A DNA stretch of 64,000 bases from Allobacillus saliphilus. GTDB taxonomy: Bacteria > Bacillota > Bacilli > Bacillales > Alkalibacillaceae. The stretch is from NCBI RefSeq assembly GCF_018138385.1, contig NZ_JAGSIE010000005.1, forward strand, positions 33,394-97,393, written 5' to 3'. The notes under the pieces were generated by a model. That model was not told where the DNA came from. It was given only the letters and a program-made list of their open reading frames with translations, and did not search any database. Positions 9,797 through 19,137 of this stretch are shown in pieces (the stretch's first letter is position 1; the number at the start of each line of letters is the position of its first letter). The position numbers and the translations under genes are program-made.

Positions 9797-11148
9797 TGAA
9801 AACGTTGACGAACTTCCCATATAACAAAGTATTAGTTTTAGGCTTGGCCAAAAGCGGAGAAGCAGCTGCACAGTTATTATATGATTCTGGCATTGACTTT
9901 AGAATTAATGATCGTCTTCCGTTAGAAGAAAATGAAACGGCAAAACGGTTTACTGAAATGGGTTGTGATGTCATTACTGGCAAACACCCATTAACCGTTC
10001 TGAATGACATTGACCTAGTGGTGAAAAATCCTGGAATTCCATACGACAATCCAATTATCCAAGAAGCATTAAACAGAGATCTTCCTGTCATTACGGAAGT
10101 CGAGTTATCGTATCCATTGGTGGAAGGTCCGTTGATTGCGATTACTGGATCAAACGGTAAAACAACAACGACTACGTTAATATTTGAGCTATTGCAAGCT
10201 GGAGGATTTAACCCACTCATCGCCGGTAACATCGGTAATGTGGCATCAGAGGTTTTGCGGGAGCAGAAAAAAGATCAGCCAGTTGTAATGGAATTATCTT
10301 CATTTCAATTAAAAGGGACAAAAACATTCAAGCCTGATTATGCCATTTTACTGAATTTGACTGAAGCTCACTTAGATTATCATCATTCGATGGAAGATTA
10401 TATTAACTCCAAGTTAAAGATTTTTCAAAACCAAACGAACGAGGATGTAGCCATTTTAAATCAACTTGATTCATTAACTTCTTCACAACAAATCCCTGGT
10501 AACGGAAAACGTGTATATTTTTCCGTAATCAATGATTCCGATAGCGAAATTATGCTGAATGAAGATGACCAAATCCAATATCGTGGGGACAAATTAATGA
10601 GCAAGAACGAAGTCGCTCTGCCAGGGAACCATAATCTTGAAAACGTCTTAGCAAGTATTGCGATTGCCAAATCATTTCACATATCGGATGAAGTAATTAT
10701 CGAAAAGCTACGAACATTTATAGGTGTTAAGCATCGTTTGCAATTTGTCGAACGATTGAATGAACGGCTTTTTTATAATGATTCAAAAGCAACGAACATC
10801 CAAGCGACATCAAAAGCTGTCCGTTCATTTGAGCGGCCGATTGTATTGATTGCAGGTGGATTAGATCGAGGCAATGAATTCGATGAGCTGTTCGATTCTT
10901 TCAATAATGTGACAAACTGTATAGTGTATGGTGAATCGAAAGATAAATTGTATGAGGCAGGAAAGCGAAAAGGATTTAAACAGATAACGATTACAGATAG
11001 CTTAGTGGAAGCGACGAAAAAAGCATATGAATTGAGTAAACCAGGTGACATCATTCTACTCTCCCCAGCCTGTGCTAGTTGGGACCAATTCCCATCCTTT
11101 GAAGCACGCGGTGACATGTTCATCGAAACTGTGCATAAACTAAAGTAG
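9796..11148 (+). CDS. murD: UDP-N-acetylmuramoylalanine--D-glutamate ligase MurD
   Basis: MurD adds D-glutamate to UDP-MurNAc-L-alanine. The 450-residue protein has an N-terminal Rossmann-like domain (GLAKSGEAAA), the P-loop ITGSNGKTTTTT around residues 116-127, YNDSKATN in the middle and LSPACASWDQF near the end, all typical of the family. It overlaps mraY by one base. It is the last precursor ligase in this cluster because murG and murB do not follow. Confidence 0.95.
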   Translation: MKTLTNFPYNKVLVLGLAKSGEAAAQLLYDSGIDFRINDRLPLEENETAKRFTEMGCDVITGKHPLTVLNDIDLVVKNPGIPYDNPIIQEALNRDLPVITEVELSYPLVEGPLIAITGSNGKTTTTTLIFELLQAGGFNPLIAGNIGNVASEVLREQKKDQPVVMELSSFQLKGTKTFKPDYAILLNLTEAHLDYHHSMEDYINSKLKIFQNQTNEDVAILNQLDSLTSSQQIPGNGKRVYFSVINDSDSEIMLNEDDQIQYRGDKLMSKNEVALPGNHNLENVLASIAIAKSFHISDEVIIEKLRTFIGVKHRLQFVERLNERLFYNDSKATNIQATSKAVRSFERPIVLIAGGLDRGNEFDELFDSFNNVTNCIVYGESKDKLYEAGKRKGFKQITITDSLVEATKKAYELSKPGDIILLSPACASWDQFPSFEARGDMFIETVHKLK

Positions 11149-11222
11149 GGGCTTAGGACAAGGTAGTGTTTGTCTTCTGTTTCTTACCGGACTCATTTAG
11201 CCCCTGACTTCCGAATGACGAA
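11147..11222 (+). other. Intercistronic stem-loop region between murD and spoVE
   Basis: The 90-base gap between murD and spoVE holds a GGGGCT arm just after the murD stop and an AGCCCC arm about 50 bases later, enclosing a smaller hairpin (GACAA with TTGTC). No strong T-tract follows. It may process or partly end the murD transcript; the function is unknown. Confidence 0.35.
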
Positions 11223-11238
11223 GTAAGGGGATGTTTTT

Positions 11239-12354
11239 TTGGTTAAAAATCGTACAGAACAATCAATTGATCTCGTTTTAATGACGGCTATTCTAATCCT
11301 TCTGTTTTTAGGAGCTGTGATGGTTTACAGTTCATCATCCGTTTGGGCAGGTTATCAATTTAATGATCAGTTTTTTTATTTAAAAAGACAGACTTTATTT
11401 ATTGTCTTTGGGTTAGTCGCGATTTGGATTACGATGCGAATCTCTTATCATCATTGGTTACGTTTTTCTTTGTGGATTTATCTACTATGCTTATTTTTAT
11501 TAATGGTTGTATTGATTCCCGGAGTTGGACTTGTTCGTGGTGGTGCGCAAAGCTGGATAGGGGTCGGTGCGTTCAGTATTCAACCGAGTGAATTTATGAA
11601 AATTGGTTTGATTATTTTATATGCATCTTTACTTCCAAAAGTCCAAAAAGGGTTAAAGCATTTTGCGAAGGGTTTTCTACCAATTTTGTTATTCATTGTG
11701 ATTCCTTTTGGCTTAATGATGTTACAACCTGATTTAGGAACAGGACTTGTTTTCATCTGTACTGGAATCTTTATGATTTTTATTTCCGGAGCTAAAATTA
11801 AGCACTTTGTAATTCTAGGTGGCGTAGGCATTGCGGGTTTTATTGCATTGATTGCTTCTGCACCATATCGAATTAGTCGAATTAATGCTTTTTTGAACCC
11901 ATGGGAAGATCCTTTAGGTGATGGTTTTCAAATCATTCAGTCTTTATATGCCGTCGGCCCAGGAGGGTTAATGGGTCTAGGATTCGGTAACTCCATGCAG
12001 AAATACTTTTATTTGCCGGAGCCTCAAAATGATTTTATTTTTGCAATCATTGCTGAAGAGTTAGGCCTAATTGGGTCAACCTTCATCCTCTTTCTGTTCT
12101 TTGTCATTATATGGCGTGGGGTGCTCATCTCTCTACATACAGAAGACATTTCCGGTTCGTTATTAGCTTTCGGTGTGACAACAATGATTGCGATTCAGGT
12201 GATGATCAATATCAGTGTTGTCATTGGGTTAATTCCAGTTACGGGAATCACTCTACCTTTATTGAGCTATGGAGGTTCCTCATTAACCATTACATTATTT
12301 GCATTAGGCATATTATTAAACATTAGTAAACATGCTAGGTTTCCGGCTCGATAA
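11239..12354 (+). CDS. spoVE: SEDS-family glycosyltransferase SpoVE (FtsW/RodA type)
   Basis: A 371-residue polytopic membrane protein of the shape, elongation, division and sporulation family, which polymerises lipid II into glycan strands. Family motifs include GAQSWIGVGAFSIQPSEFMK, PDLGTG, NPWEDPLGDGFQIIQSL, FFYLPEPQ-like FYLPEPQNDFIFA and the C-terminal TGITLPLLSYGGSS. Length and sequence are closer to SpoVE than to FtsW of B. subtilis. The start is TTG at 11239 behind AAGTAAGGGG, a weak start that may limit expression. An additional FtsW elsewhere is expected, because B. subtilis has both. Confidence 0.9.
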   Translation: MVKNRTEQSIDLVLMTAILILLFLGAVMVYSSSSVWAGYQFNDQFFYLKRQTLFIVFGLVAIWITMRISYHHWLRFSLWIYLLCLFLLMVVLIPGVGLVRGGAQSWIGVGAFSIQPSEFMKIGLIILYASLLPKVQKGLKHFAKGFLPILLFIVIPFGLMMLQPDLGTGLVFICTGIFMIFISGAKIKHFVILGGVGIAGFIALIASAPYRISRINAFLNPWEDPLGDGFQIIQSLYAVGPGGLMGLGFGNSMQKYFYLPEPQNDFIFAIIAEELGLIGSTFILFLFFVIIWRGVLISLHTEDISGSLLAFGVTTMIAIQVMINISVVIGLIPVTGITLPLLSYGGSSLTITLFALGILLNISKHARFPAR

Positions 12355-12373
12355 GCATTATAAAGATTGATTC

Positions 12374-12418
12374 AATGCTCATTTTCCTTGATAAATATCG
12401 GGAGATTGAGCATTTTTA
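12374..12418 (+). terminator. Rho-independent terminator after spoVE
   Basis: An arm AATGCTCA (from about 12374) pairs with TTGAGCATT ending near 12415, followed by TTTTATTTTTG. This closes the upstream dcw transcript and separates it from divIB-ftsA-ftsZ. Confidence 0.6.
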
Positions 12419-12539
12419 TTTTTGAAAACACGTTTTACGGAATCATAAATTGTAAATTGTTATAAAACAGTAATCTTATCTATCAAAGTTTGGATAAAAA
12501 TTGGGCAAAAAACCATATTTTAAGTCAATCAAACTATGC

Positions 12540-12545
12540 TATAAT
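12540..12545 (+). promoter_or_regulatory. Candidate -10 box for divIB
   Basis: A consensus TATAAT stands 45 bases before the divIB start. The -35 region 17 bases upstream is AT-rich and poor. With the terminator before it, this suggests that divIB has its own promoter. Confidence 0.45.
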
Positions 12546-12590
12546 GAAAGAATAATATATTTGAAATGTATTGTTTAGGAGAAACATTTC

Positions 12591-13385
12591 ATGGCTGATA
12601 AAAAAATTATTTCAATTGAAGATCGAATACCGCAACTCAAGAAAGCGAGAAAGCGAAAAGCAAATCGACGTTTTGTCATGTATTTAACTATAATATTGCT
12701 ATTGGTGTTAGTGATAGTTTATATTCAATCCCCTTTAAGTTATGTGAAAAGCATCGATGTGAAAGGCAATCATCGTGTCGAAGAATCCAAAGTTATCGAA
12801 TTGAGTGAAATCTCAATGGACGAAAACTATTGGGGAGTCGAATTGGATCAAGCGAAAGATTTTATTTTAAACCATCCAGAAATTAGCAGTGTAGAAATCG
12901 AGCGAAAATGGTATAACGGTTATGAAATCACTATTAGTGAGTTGGCGCGTGTTGCCTATGTCCGTGAAGGTGATCATTATTATCCAATCCTAGAAGACGG
13001 AACAATGCTAAAAGACCAGCAATTAGGCCAACCTTTAGGAGACGCTCCGTTATTACATGACTTCAATAGTCCTGAAATGTTAAGATTATTAACAGAACAG
13101 CTTGAGAAACTACCTGAATCTATTAATCAATTATTATCAGAAATTTACTGGATCCCTAATGAAATCAACAACTATAAAATTTTAATTTATACAGCGGATG
13201 GTCATGAAGTAATTGCTTCAATTCGTGACTTTTCGTCAAAGATAAAACTATACCCATCTATTACTGCTCAAATTCAACCGAATCAAGAAGGTGTCATTCA
13301 TATTGACGTCGGTGCTTATTTCCAACCTTACTCAAGCGAGGAAGAAGTGAGCACACAAGAAAATCAAGTTGAATCACAGCAATGA
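12591..13385 (+). CDS. divIB: Cell division protein DivIB (FtsQ)
   Basis: A 264-residue bitopic membrane protein: a basic cytoplasmic tail, one transmembrane segment (about 29-46), a POTRA domain (about 50-120, starting SPLSYVKSIDVKGNHRVEE) and a beta domain, ending in an acidic, glutamine-rich tail. It joins FtsL and DivIC in the divisome. AGGAG lies before the ATG. In B. subtilis murG and murB lie directly upstream; here the upstream neighbour is spoVE. Confidence 0.92.
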   Translation: MADKKIISIEDRIPQLKKARKRKANRRFVMYLTIILLLVLVIVYIQSPLSYVKSIDVKGNHRVEESKVIELSEISMDENYWGVELDQAKDFILNHPEISSVEIERKWYNGYEITISELARVAYVREGDHYYPILEDGTMLKDQQLGQPLGDAPLLHDFNSPEMLRLLTEQLEKLPESINQLLSEIYWIPNEINNYKILIYTADGHEVIASIRDFSSKIKLYPSITAQIQPNQEGVIHIDVGAYFQPYSSEEEVSTQENQVESQQ

Positions 13386-13422
13386 ATGGACAGCTCTATA
13401 AATGTAGAATTTTGTTGAATAT

Positions 13423-13452
13423 GCAGGGATTTTAAAGGATTAAATCGAATAA
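13423..13452 (+). promoter_or_regulatory. Candidate sigma-H promoter upstream of ftsA
   Basis: GCAGGGATT (13423-13431), 12 bases, then ATCGAATAA (13444-13452). This fits the sigma-H consensus RNAGGAWWW-N11-12-RNNGAATWW at all but one position. In B. subtilis the ftsAZ operon has a sigma-H promoter that raises FtsZ at the start of sporulation, so the position is also right. No experimental support exists here. Confidence 0.6.
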
Positions 13453-13535
13453 GTATGGAAGAAGTAAATCATTTGTATTTGTTACACGAAACAAATTTGA
13501 ATAATGACGGGTGAGCCTTACGTGGAGGTGCAGGC

Positions 13536-14828
13536 ATGAATCGCAGTAATGTATTAGTTAGTTTAGATATTGGTACATCAAAAGTAAAAGTAATCATCGG
13601 TGAAGTAACGAATGATGGTTTAAATGTCATTGGTGTAGGAACAGCTGAGTCCAACGGAATGAAAAAGGGTGCAATTGTCGATATTGACCAAACTGTTCAC
13701 TCCATTCAAAATGCCGTTGAACAAGCTGAACGAATGATTGATATGGAAATAAAAAATGTTATTGTGTCAATCAATGGTAGTCATGTTCATTTGCAAAACT
13801 GCCATGGTGTTGTCGCTGTATCTAGTGAAACAAGAGAGATTGGCGATGAAGATATTCGAAGAGTCATTGATGCATCACAGGTAATCTCTATTCCTCCAGA
13901 AAGAGAGATTGTCGATGTATATCCACAGCAGTTCGTTGTCGATGGACAAGATGAAATTAAAGATCCGCGTGGAATGATTGGTGTTCGTCTAGAAATGCAC
14001 GGGTTATTAGTTACTTGTGGAAAGACGAATCTACATAACATTCTAAAGTGTGTAGAGCGGGCAGGGTTGGAAGTCGAAGATATTTGCTTACAGCCTTTGG
14101 CAGCAGGAGAAGTCGCCCTCTCAAAGGATGAAAAAAATCTCGGTGTAGCTCTTGTTAACATCGGCGCTGGAAGCACTACTGTTTCTGTATTTGTGGAAGG
14201 CCAAATGATTGATACATTGGTTGTTCCGCTTGGTGGAGATAATATAACTAAAGATTTATCCATCGGATTGAAAACGACAACTGAAGAAGCTGAAAACGTG
14301 AAAAAAGATTATGGACATGCGTATGTTCCTGAAGCACAAAAGGATGTTACATTCTCAGTCACTACAATTGGAAGCAATGAGAAAAAAGAATATGATCAAG
14401 TATTAATTTCGGAGATCATCGAAGCTCGCTTAGCTGAGATCTTTGATTTCGTCAGAAAAGAAATCCGACGTATGGGTTTGCTTGAATTACCTGGTGGGTA
14501 TGTGATGACAGGTGGCGTTGTAAATATGCCAGGTGTAATGGAACTTGCTAAAGATATTTTCCGAACAAATGTCAGAACATCGATTCCTACTTACATAGGT
14601 GTTCGTGAACCACAATTCACTGTAGGACTGGGAACCTTGCAATTCGCACATCAAAATGCGAAAATACAAGGTAAAGTTTTTCAAGAAGGTATTGGAAAAT
14701 TAAACCAGACTGAACCGGTTCCATCAATGGATAATCGAGAAAAGCCTCGTAGTGAACAAAAAGCTAAGCAAAAGAAAGAAGATAAGGAACCAATTCTTAA
14801 AAAATTACAAAATTATTTCTTCGATTAA
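13536..14828 (+). CDS. ftsA: Cell division protein FtsA
   Basis: FtsA is an actin-like ATPase that tethers FtsZ to the membrane. The 430-residue protein has the phosphate-binding SLDIGTSKVKV near the N-terminus, VNIGAGSTTVSVF in the middle and GGVVNMPG in the C-terminal half. The extreme C-terminus ILKKLQNYFFD is a basic amphipathic helix, the membrane-targeting sequence of FtsA. GGAGG at 13523 is 8 bases before the ATG. It is co-transcribed with ftsZ 62 bases downstream. Confidence 0.96.
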   Translation: MNRSNVLVSLDIGTSKVKVIIGEVTNDGLNVIGVGTAESNGMKKGAIVDIDQTVHSIQNAVEQAERMIDMEIKNVIVSINGSHVHLQNCHGVVAVSSETREIGDEDIRRVIDASQVISIPPEREIVDVYPQQFVVDGQDEIKDPRGMIGVRLEMHGLLVTCGKTNLHNILKCVERAGLEVEDICLQPLAAGEVALSKDEKNLGVALVNIGAGSTTVSVFVEGQMIDTLVVPLGGDNITKDLSIGLKTTTEEAENVKKDYGHAYVPEAQKDVTFSVTTIGSNEKKEYDQVLISEIIEARLAEIFDFVRKEIRRMGLLELPGGYVMTGGVVNMPGVMELAKDIFRTNVRTSIPTYIGVREPQFTVGLGTLQFAHQNAKIQGKVFQEGIGKLNQTEPVPSMDNREKPRSEQKAKQKKEDKEPILKKLQNYFFD

Positions 14829-14890
14829 AAATGAAGCGTCTCCTTCAACATAGAAAACGGAAAAAGGGATAATGAATGGGAGGAACGAAT

Positions 14891-16015
14891 ATGTTGGATT
14901 TTGAGTCAAACAATGATCAATTAGCAAAAATAAAAGTCATCGGTGTCGGTGGCGGTGGAAGTAATGCTGTTAATCGTATGATTGAAAATGGTGTACAAGG
15001 TGTAGAATTTATCGCCGTTAACACAGATGCACAGGCATTAAACTTATCAAAAGCTGAAACAAAACTACAGATTGGTGAAAAATTAACTCGTGGTTTAGGA
15101 GCGGGTGCCAATCCAGAAGTTGGAAAAAAGGCAGCTGAAGAAAGTAAGGAAGCTATTGAAGAAGTTCTTCAAGGTGCGGATATGGTGTTTGTCACTGCTG
15201 GAATGGGTGGCGGAACAGGTACTGGTGCAGCTGCTGTGATTGCACAAATTTCAAAAGAGTTGGGTGCTTTAACCGTTGGTGTCGTTACACGCCCATTCTT
15301 ATTCGAAGGTCGTAAACGTTCTGTCCAAGCAGGCAGTGGAGTAGACTCATTAAAAGAAAATGTCGATACATTAATTGTCATCCCAAATGATCGACTACTT
15401 GAACTTGTAGATAAAAACACACCGATGCTTGAAGCGTTCCGGGAAGCTGATAACGTTCTTCGACAAGGTGTCCAAGGTATTTCTGATTTAATTGCAGTAC
15501 CTGGATTAATCAATGTGGACTTTGCAGACGTAAAAACGATTATGCAAGACAAAGGTTCAGCATTAATGGGAATTGGTGTAGCAACAGGAGAAAGTCGTGC
15601 TGGAGAAGCTGCGAAAAAAGCTATCTCATCTCCATTATTGGAAACATCAATCGATGGTGCACATGGAATCTTGATGAACATCTCTGGCGGAACTAACTTA
15701 AGCTTGTTCGAAGTACAAGAAGCTGCTGAAATTGTTACCTCTGCAGCAGATCAAGAGGTAAACGTCATTTTTGGCTCAGTAATCAACGAAAATTTAAAAG
15801 ATGAAATTGTTGTTACTGTAATTGCGACAGGATTTGATGAAAGTGCGCAATCAAGTGAGCAAAGACCTCATACGCAGCGACCGGCTGCAGGTCCAACTCC
15901 TACAACTACGTCTCAATCACAGCGCAGACCTGAGCGCCCAACTGCACAACAACCTTCTTATGAAGAAGATACGTTAGATATTCCGACGTTCTTACGTAAT
16001 CGCAACCGCGACTAA
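14891..16015 (+). CDS. ftsZ: Cell division GTPase FtsZ
   Basis: FtsZ is the tubulin-like GTPase that forms the Z ring. The tubulin signature GGGTGTG lies at residues 106-112, and the nucleotide-contact segment [15 protein letters not shown] is near the N-terminus. A linker rich in P, Q and T (about 318-352) leads to the conserved C-terminal peptide [12 protein letters not shown] that binds FtsA, SepF and other partners. The frame is open from 14876, but ATG 14891 is chosen because GGGAGGAAC lies just before it; the length is then 374 residues. Confidence 0.97.
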   Translation: MLDFESNNDQLAKIKVIGVGGGGSNAVNRMIENGVQGVEFIAVNTDAQALNLSKAETKLQIGEKLTRGLGAGANPEVGKKAAEESKEAIEEVLQGADMVFVTAGMGGGTGTGAAAVIAQISKELGALTVGVVTRPFLFEGRKRSVQAGSGVDSLKENVDTLIVIPNDRLLELVDKNTPMLEAFREADNVLRQGVQGISDLIAVPGLINVDFADVKTIMQDKGSALMGIGVATGESRAGEAAKKAISSPLLETSIDGAHGILMNISGGTNLSLFEVQEAAEIVTSAADQEVNVIFGSVINENLKDEIVVTVIATGFDESAQSSEQRPHTQRPAAGPTPTTTSQSQRRPERPTAQQPSYEEDTLDIPTFLRNRNRD

Positions 16016-16037
16016 ATGGATAACGAAAAACAATCAA

Positions 16038-16078
16038 AAGCCTGATTTAACTGCTACTCGTTAAATCAGGCTTTTTTA
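16038..16078 (+). terminator. Rho-independent terminator after ftsZ
   Basis: A perfect 14-bp stem, AAGCCTGATTTAAC with GTTAAATCAGGCTT, has an 8-base loop and runs into TTTTTT. It is a strong terminator ending the divIB-ftsA-ftsZ unit. Confidence 0.95.
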
Positions 16079-16167
16079 TTGTTGATTTAGTCGACCTACG
16101 TCCATTTCCTCTCCTCAAAATATTCGTCAAAAAAGACCAAAATAAGAAAGAAGATGCACTGATAAAG

Positions 16168-16199
16168 TGACAGTTTTTTTATGGTAGCTCAGCTATACT
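16168..16199 (+). promoter_or_regulatory. Candidate spoIIG promoter with long spacer
   Basis: GTGACA (16168-16173) and TATACT (16194-16199) are separated by 20 bases. The B. subtilis spoIIG promoter also has an overlong spacer (22 bases) and needs Spo0A-P. TTCGTCAA at about 16122 and TTGTCAAA at about 16212 each differ from a Spo0A box by one base. This is suggestive only. Confidence 0.4.
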
Positions 16200-16231
16200 C
16201 TTGTTAAATGCTTGTCAAAAGGGAGTAAGCA

Positions 16232-17143
16232 ATGCAGCTATATTTGGATTTAATTTGGTTACTCAATTTATTATTTGATTGGACAATCTTACTACTCGTT
16301 GCTTGGTTAACGAAATCTGTATTCTCCAGGAAGCGAGTCTTCTTCGGTGCACTCTTTGCATCGTTGATCATCCCATTATCCATTGGACTAGGGCTTGAGT
16401 GGTTGTTTCATCCGTTAGCGAAACTCATTTATTCCATTGGAATTGTTTGGATCGCTTTCTCTTATCGTCATTTGAAGACATTGGTTACACAATGGTTTTG
16501 CTTTTACATTGTCAACTTTACGATTGGTGGAGGTATCTATGGACTTTATACATTTTTGGATGGAACTATACCGATCAATAACCTTACTCAAGGTTATGGA
16601 AATGTTTATAGTTGGATTACTGTATCTGCTCTATTTCCTATCGTTCTTTATTTAACAAAAGAGCAATTTCAGCGACTCACGATTCATCGGATGAATGAGC
16701 AACAATTATATCCAGTTTTTTTGACTTATAACAACACCCAAATTAAAGCAAATGGTTTTTATGATTCTGGAAACCAATTGACACATCCGATATCAAAAAA
16801 ACCTGTCATTTTATTAGATGAATCGACTTCTCAGCGATTATTCGGGGAGTCAATGACAAACAAAATGATTCAATCAGCGTCATTATCTACAAGTGAGCAA
16901 TCGCAATTATCGATTCAACTTATTCCATACAAAGCTGCAGGAGGAGGGGAGAATTATTTAAAGGCAATTTTATTGGATCGTGTGAGCATTGAATATAACT
17001 CGATTACGTATACAACGAAAAATGTCTATGCTGGTGTCCAACCGGGCCGATTCTCAAACTCAATTGACTTTCAAGTGTTATTACATTCATTGGTATTTCA
17101 GTCAAAAAGAACGAAAATATTTCAATCAGAGGGGGCATCTTAA
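16232..17143 (+). CDS. spoIIGA: Sporulation sigma-E processing peptidase SpoIIGA
   Basis: SpoIIGA is the membrane aspartic protease that removes the pro-sequence of sigma-E in the mother cell. The 303-residue protein has about five transmembrane segments in the first 150 residues and a cytoplasmic protease domain with FYDSGNQL, where Asp178 is the likely catalytic residue; family members dimerise to complete the active site. GGGAG precedes the ATG. The stop overlaps the sigE start (TAATG), so the protease and its substrate are translationally coupled. Confidence 0.94.
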   Translation: MQLYLDLIWLLNLLFDWTILLLVAWLTKSVFSRKRVFFGALFASLIIPLSIGLGLEWLFHPLAKLIYSIGIVWIAFSYRHLKTLVTQWFCFYIVNFTIGGGIYGLYTFLDGTIPINNLTQGYGNVYSWITVSALFPIVLYLTKEQFQRLTIHRMNEQQLYPVFLTYNNTQIKANGFYDSGNQLTHPISKKPVILLDESTSQRLFGESMTNKMIQSASLSTSEQSQLSIQLIPYKAAGGGENYLKAILLDRVSIEYNSITYTTKNVYAGVQPGRFSNSIDFQVLLHSLVFQSKRTKIFQSEGAS

Positions 17144-17868
17144 TGGTTCGTAAACTTCTAGGTGATATTCAACGATTTTTAATTAAGCTACTTGTTAAGT
17201 TAAGGATTATTAAGAGAGATGAAGTATATTATATCGGTGGTAGTGAAGCATTACCGCCACCATTATCAAAAGATGAAGAAAGGCATGTACTTGAGCGAAT
17301 GACAAATGGAGATCAAGCAGCGAAATCAATGTTAATTGAACATAATTTACGTTTAGTCGTTTATATTGCAAAAAAGTTTGAGAATACTGGAATTCATATT
17401 GAGGACTTAATTAGTATAGGTTCAATAGGTCTCATTAAAGCGGTCAATACGTTTAACCCAGAGAAAAAAATTAAACTGGCAACCTATGCGTCTCGTTGTA
17501 TCGAGAACGAGATTCTCATGTACTTAAGAAGAAATAATAAACGAAAGACAGAAATTTCATTTGATGAACCGTTGAATGCAGACTGGGATGGAAATGAATT
17601 ATTGCTGGCTGATGTGCTTGGAACGGAAGATGACCTGATTACGCGGGAATTGGATCATTCCGTTGATAAAACGCTATTATTAAATGCCTTGAAAAATTTA
17701 AATGGTCGAGAAAAGCAAATTATGGAAATGCGATTTGGCTTAGCAGGGAATAAGGAACAAACACAAAAAGATGTAGCGCAGGAATTAGGGATTTCGCAGT
17801 CTTATATATCAAGGCTCGAAAAGAAAATTATCAAACGATTGAAACGAGAGTTTAATAAAATGGTTTGA
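17143..17868 (+). CDS. sigE: RNA polymerase sporulation sigma factor sigma-E (pro-form)
   Basis: Sigma-E is the first mother-cell sigma factor. The 241-residue protein starts with a hydrophobic and basic pro-sequence ([22 protein letters not shown]) whose removal by SpoIIGA activates it. Region 2 includes [13 protein letters not shown] and the core-binding segment [14 protein letters not shown]; region 4 includes the helix-turn-helix [22 protein letters not shown]. It overlaps spoIIGA by one base and is followed by sigG. Confidence 0.97.
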   Translation: MVRKLLGDIQRFLIKLLVKLRIIKRDEVYYIGGSEALPPPLSKDEERHVLERMTNGDQAAKSMLIEHNLRLVVYIAKKFENTGIHIEDLISIGSIGLIKAVNTFNPEKKIKLATYASRCIENEILMYLRRNNKRKTEISFDEPLNADWDGNELLLADVLGTEDDLITRELDHSVDKTLLLNALKNLNGREKQIMEMRFGLAGNKEQTQKDVAQELGISQSYISRLEKKIIKRLKREFNKMV

Positions 17869-17885
17869 TTTGATTTTTATTTGTC

Positions 17886-17913
17886 GAATAAAATCCGTCT
17901 TGCTGGAGAAACT
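17886..17913 (+). promoter_or_regulatory. Candidate forespore (sigma-F/sigma-G) promoter of sigG
   Basis: GGAGAAACT (17905-17913) matches the sigma-F -10 pattern GGNNANAYT. GAATA (17886-17890) is a one-mismatch -35, with a 14-base spacer that is slightly short. The position just before sigG is right for forespore transcription. Confidence 0.4.
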
Positions 17914-17935
17914 GATAAATGACATCAACTCCAGC
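17902..17935 (+). promoter_or_regulatory. Leader hairpin next to the sigG ribosome-binding site
   Basis: GCTGGAG (17902-17908) and CTCCAGC (17929-17935) form a perfect 7-bp stem. The right arm touches the GGGAGGGG ribosome-binding site, and the start codon is the weak TTG. The left arm overlaps the predicted -10 box, so only transcripts reading through from spoIIG would contain both arms. Confidence 0.6.
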
Positions 17936-17949
17936 GGGAGGGGTAAACA

Positions 17950-18744
17950 TTGGCAAGAAATAAAGTCGAAATTTGTGGTGTAGATACGTCAAAATTACCT
18001 GTTTTAAAGAATGACGAGATGCGATTTTTATTTAAAAGAATGCAAAAAGGGGAGCTCGATGCAAGAGAACAACTTGTTAACGGTAACTTAAGATTAGTAT
18101 TAAGCGTGATAAAAAGATTTAATCATCGTGGCGAAAATATGGACGATTTATTTCAAGTTGGTTGTATCGGCTTAATGAAATCCATAGACAATTTTGATTT
18201 AAGTCATAATGTGAGATTTTCTACTTATGCAGTACCGATGATCATAGGTGAAATTAGAAGATACTTACGAGATAATAATCCGATTCGTGTGTCACGGTCT
18301 CTAAGAGATATTGCCTACAAGGCTTTACAAATTCGTGAAGATCTAATCGGAAAAAACAATGCTGAGCCGTCGACGAAGCAAATAGCGGAAGAAATGGAAT
18401 TGCCTCATGAAGACGTCGTATTTGCTTTAGACGCAATACAAGATCCGGTCTCATTATTCGAACCAATTTATAATGATGGAAGCGACCCTATTTTCGTCCT
18501 TGATCAACTGAGAGATGAAAAAGAAAAAGCAACTTCTTGGGTCAATGATTTAGCGATTCGGGAAGGAATCCAGAAATTAAATAGTCGTGAAAAATTAATT
18601 ATTAATCAACGTTTCTTTGAAGGAAAAACACAAATGGAAGTAGCCGATGAAATTGGTATTTCACAGGCTCAAGTATCTAGATTAGAAAAAACAGCCATAC
18701 AAGAAATGAATAAAAGTGTATTAGAAAAGATGGATGAAGCATAG
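17950..18744 (+). CDS. sigG: RNA polymerase sporulation sigma factor sigma-G
   Basis: Sigma-G is the late forespore sigma factor. The 264-residue protein starts with the diagnostic RNKVEICGVDTSKLPVLKN, the N-terminus that binds anti-sigma factors in B. subtilis. It has region 2 (GNLRLVLSVIKRF, DDLFQVGCIGLMKSI) and region 4 (TQMEVADEIGISQAQVSRLEK). The start is TTG at 17950 behind GGGAGGGG. It lies 81 bases after sigE, as in B. subtilis. Confidence 0.96.
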   Translation: MARNKVEICGVDTSKLPVLKNDEMRFLFKRMQKGELDAREQLVNGNLRLVLSVIKRFNHRGENMDDLFQVGCIGLMKSIDNFDLSHNVRFSTYAVPMIIGEIRRYLRDNNPIRVSRSLRDIAYKALQIREDLIGKNNAEPSTKQIAEEMELPHEDVVFALDAIQDPVSLFEPIYNDGSDPIFVLDQLRDEKEKATSWVNDLAIREGIQKLNSREKLIINQRFFEGKTQMEVADEIGISQAQVSRLEKTAIQEMNKSVLEKMDEA

Positions 18745-18778
18745 TCTTCAAGCTGTTGATTCGTACTTGTATAAAAAA

Positions 18779-18802
18779 GTCCAGAATTTCTGGGCTTTTT
18801 TT
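18779..18802 (+). terminator. Rho-independent terminator after sigG
   Basis: GTCCAGA and TCTGGGC form a 7-bp stem (one G-T pair) around the loop ATT, followed by TTTTTTT. It separates the sigG unit from the ylm genes. Confidence 0.85.
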
Positions 18803-18840
18803 GTTGTTCAGCGACATATTCTATAATGAGGTGATCGTTT

Positions 18841-19071
18841 ATGTTGCTTTCGGAATTGCAATCAAAAGATATTATTAATATTGATTCAGGTGAAAAAGTA
18901 GGGTTTGTTGGAGATATAGAAATTGATGTAACAGTAGGTGTCGTGACGTATTTGATTGTAACCATCAGTCAAAAATGGTTCGGGCTACTCGGAAATGAGG
19001 AGGAGTTAAAGATTCCATGGACGAATATTGTTAAAATAGGAACGGATGTCATATTAGTTCGCCTGAATTAA
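18841..19071 (+). CDS. ylmC: YlmC/YmxH family PRC-barrel protein
   Basis: A 76-residue protein that aligns over its whole length with B. subtilis YlmC (IPWTNIVKIGTDVILVRLN at the end). It is a PRC-barrel-like fold of small beta strands. The family is found in endospore formers next to sigG or ymxG, and its molecular role is not established. GAGGTGAT precedes the ATG. Confidence 0.88.
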   Translation: MLLSELQSKDIINIDSGEKVGFVGDIEIDVTVGVVTYLIVTISQKWFGLLGNEEELKIPWTNIVKIGTDVILVRLN

Positions 19072-19137
19072 GCGATTGTTACATGAGAAAAATCCTAACA
19101 ATTATGATAAAATAAGCGTATGTAAGGAGCGTTCAGT

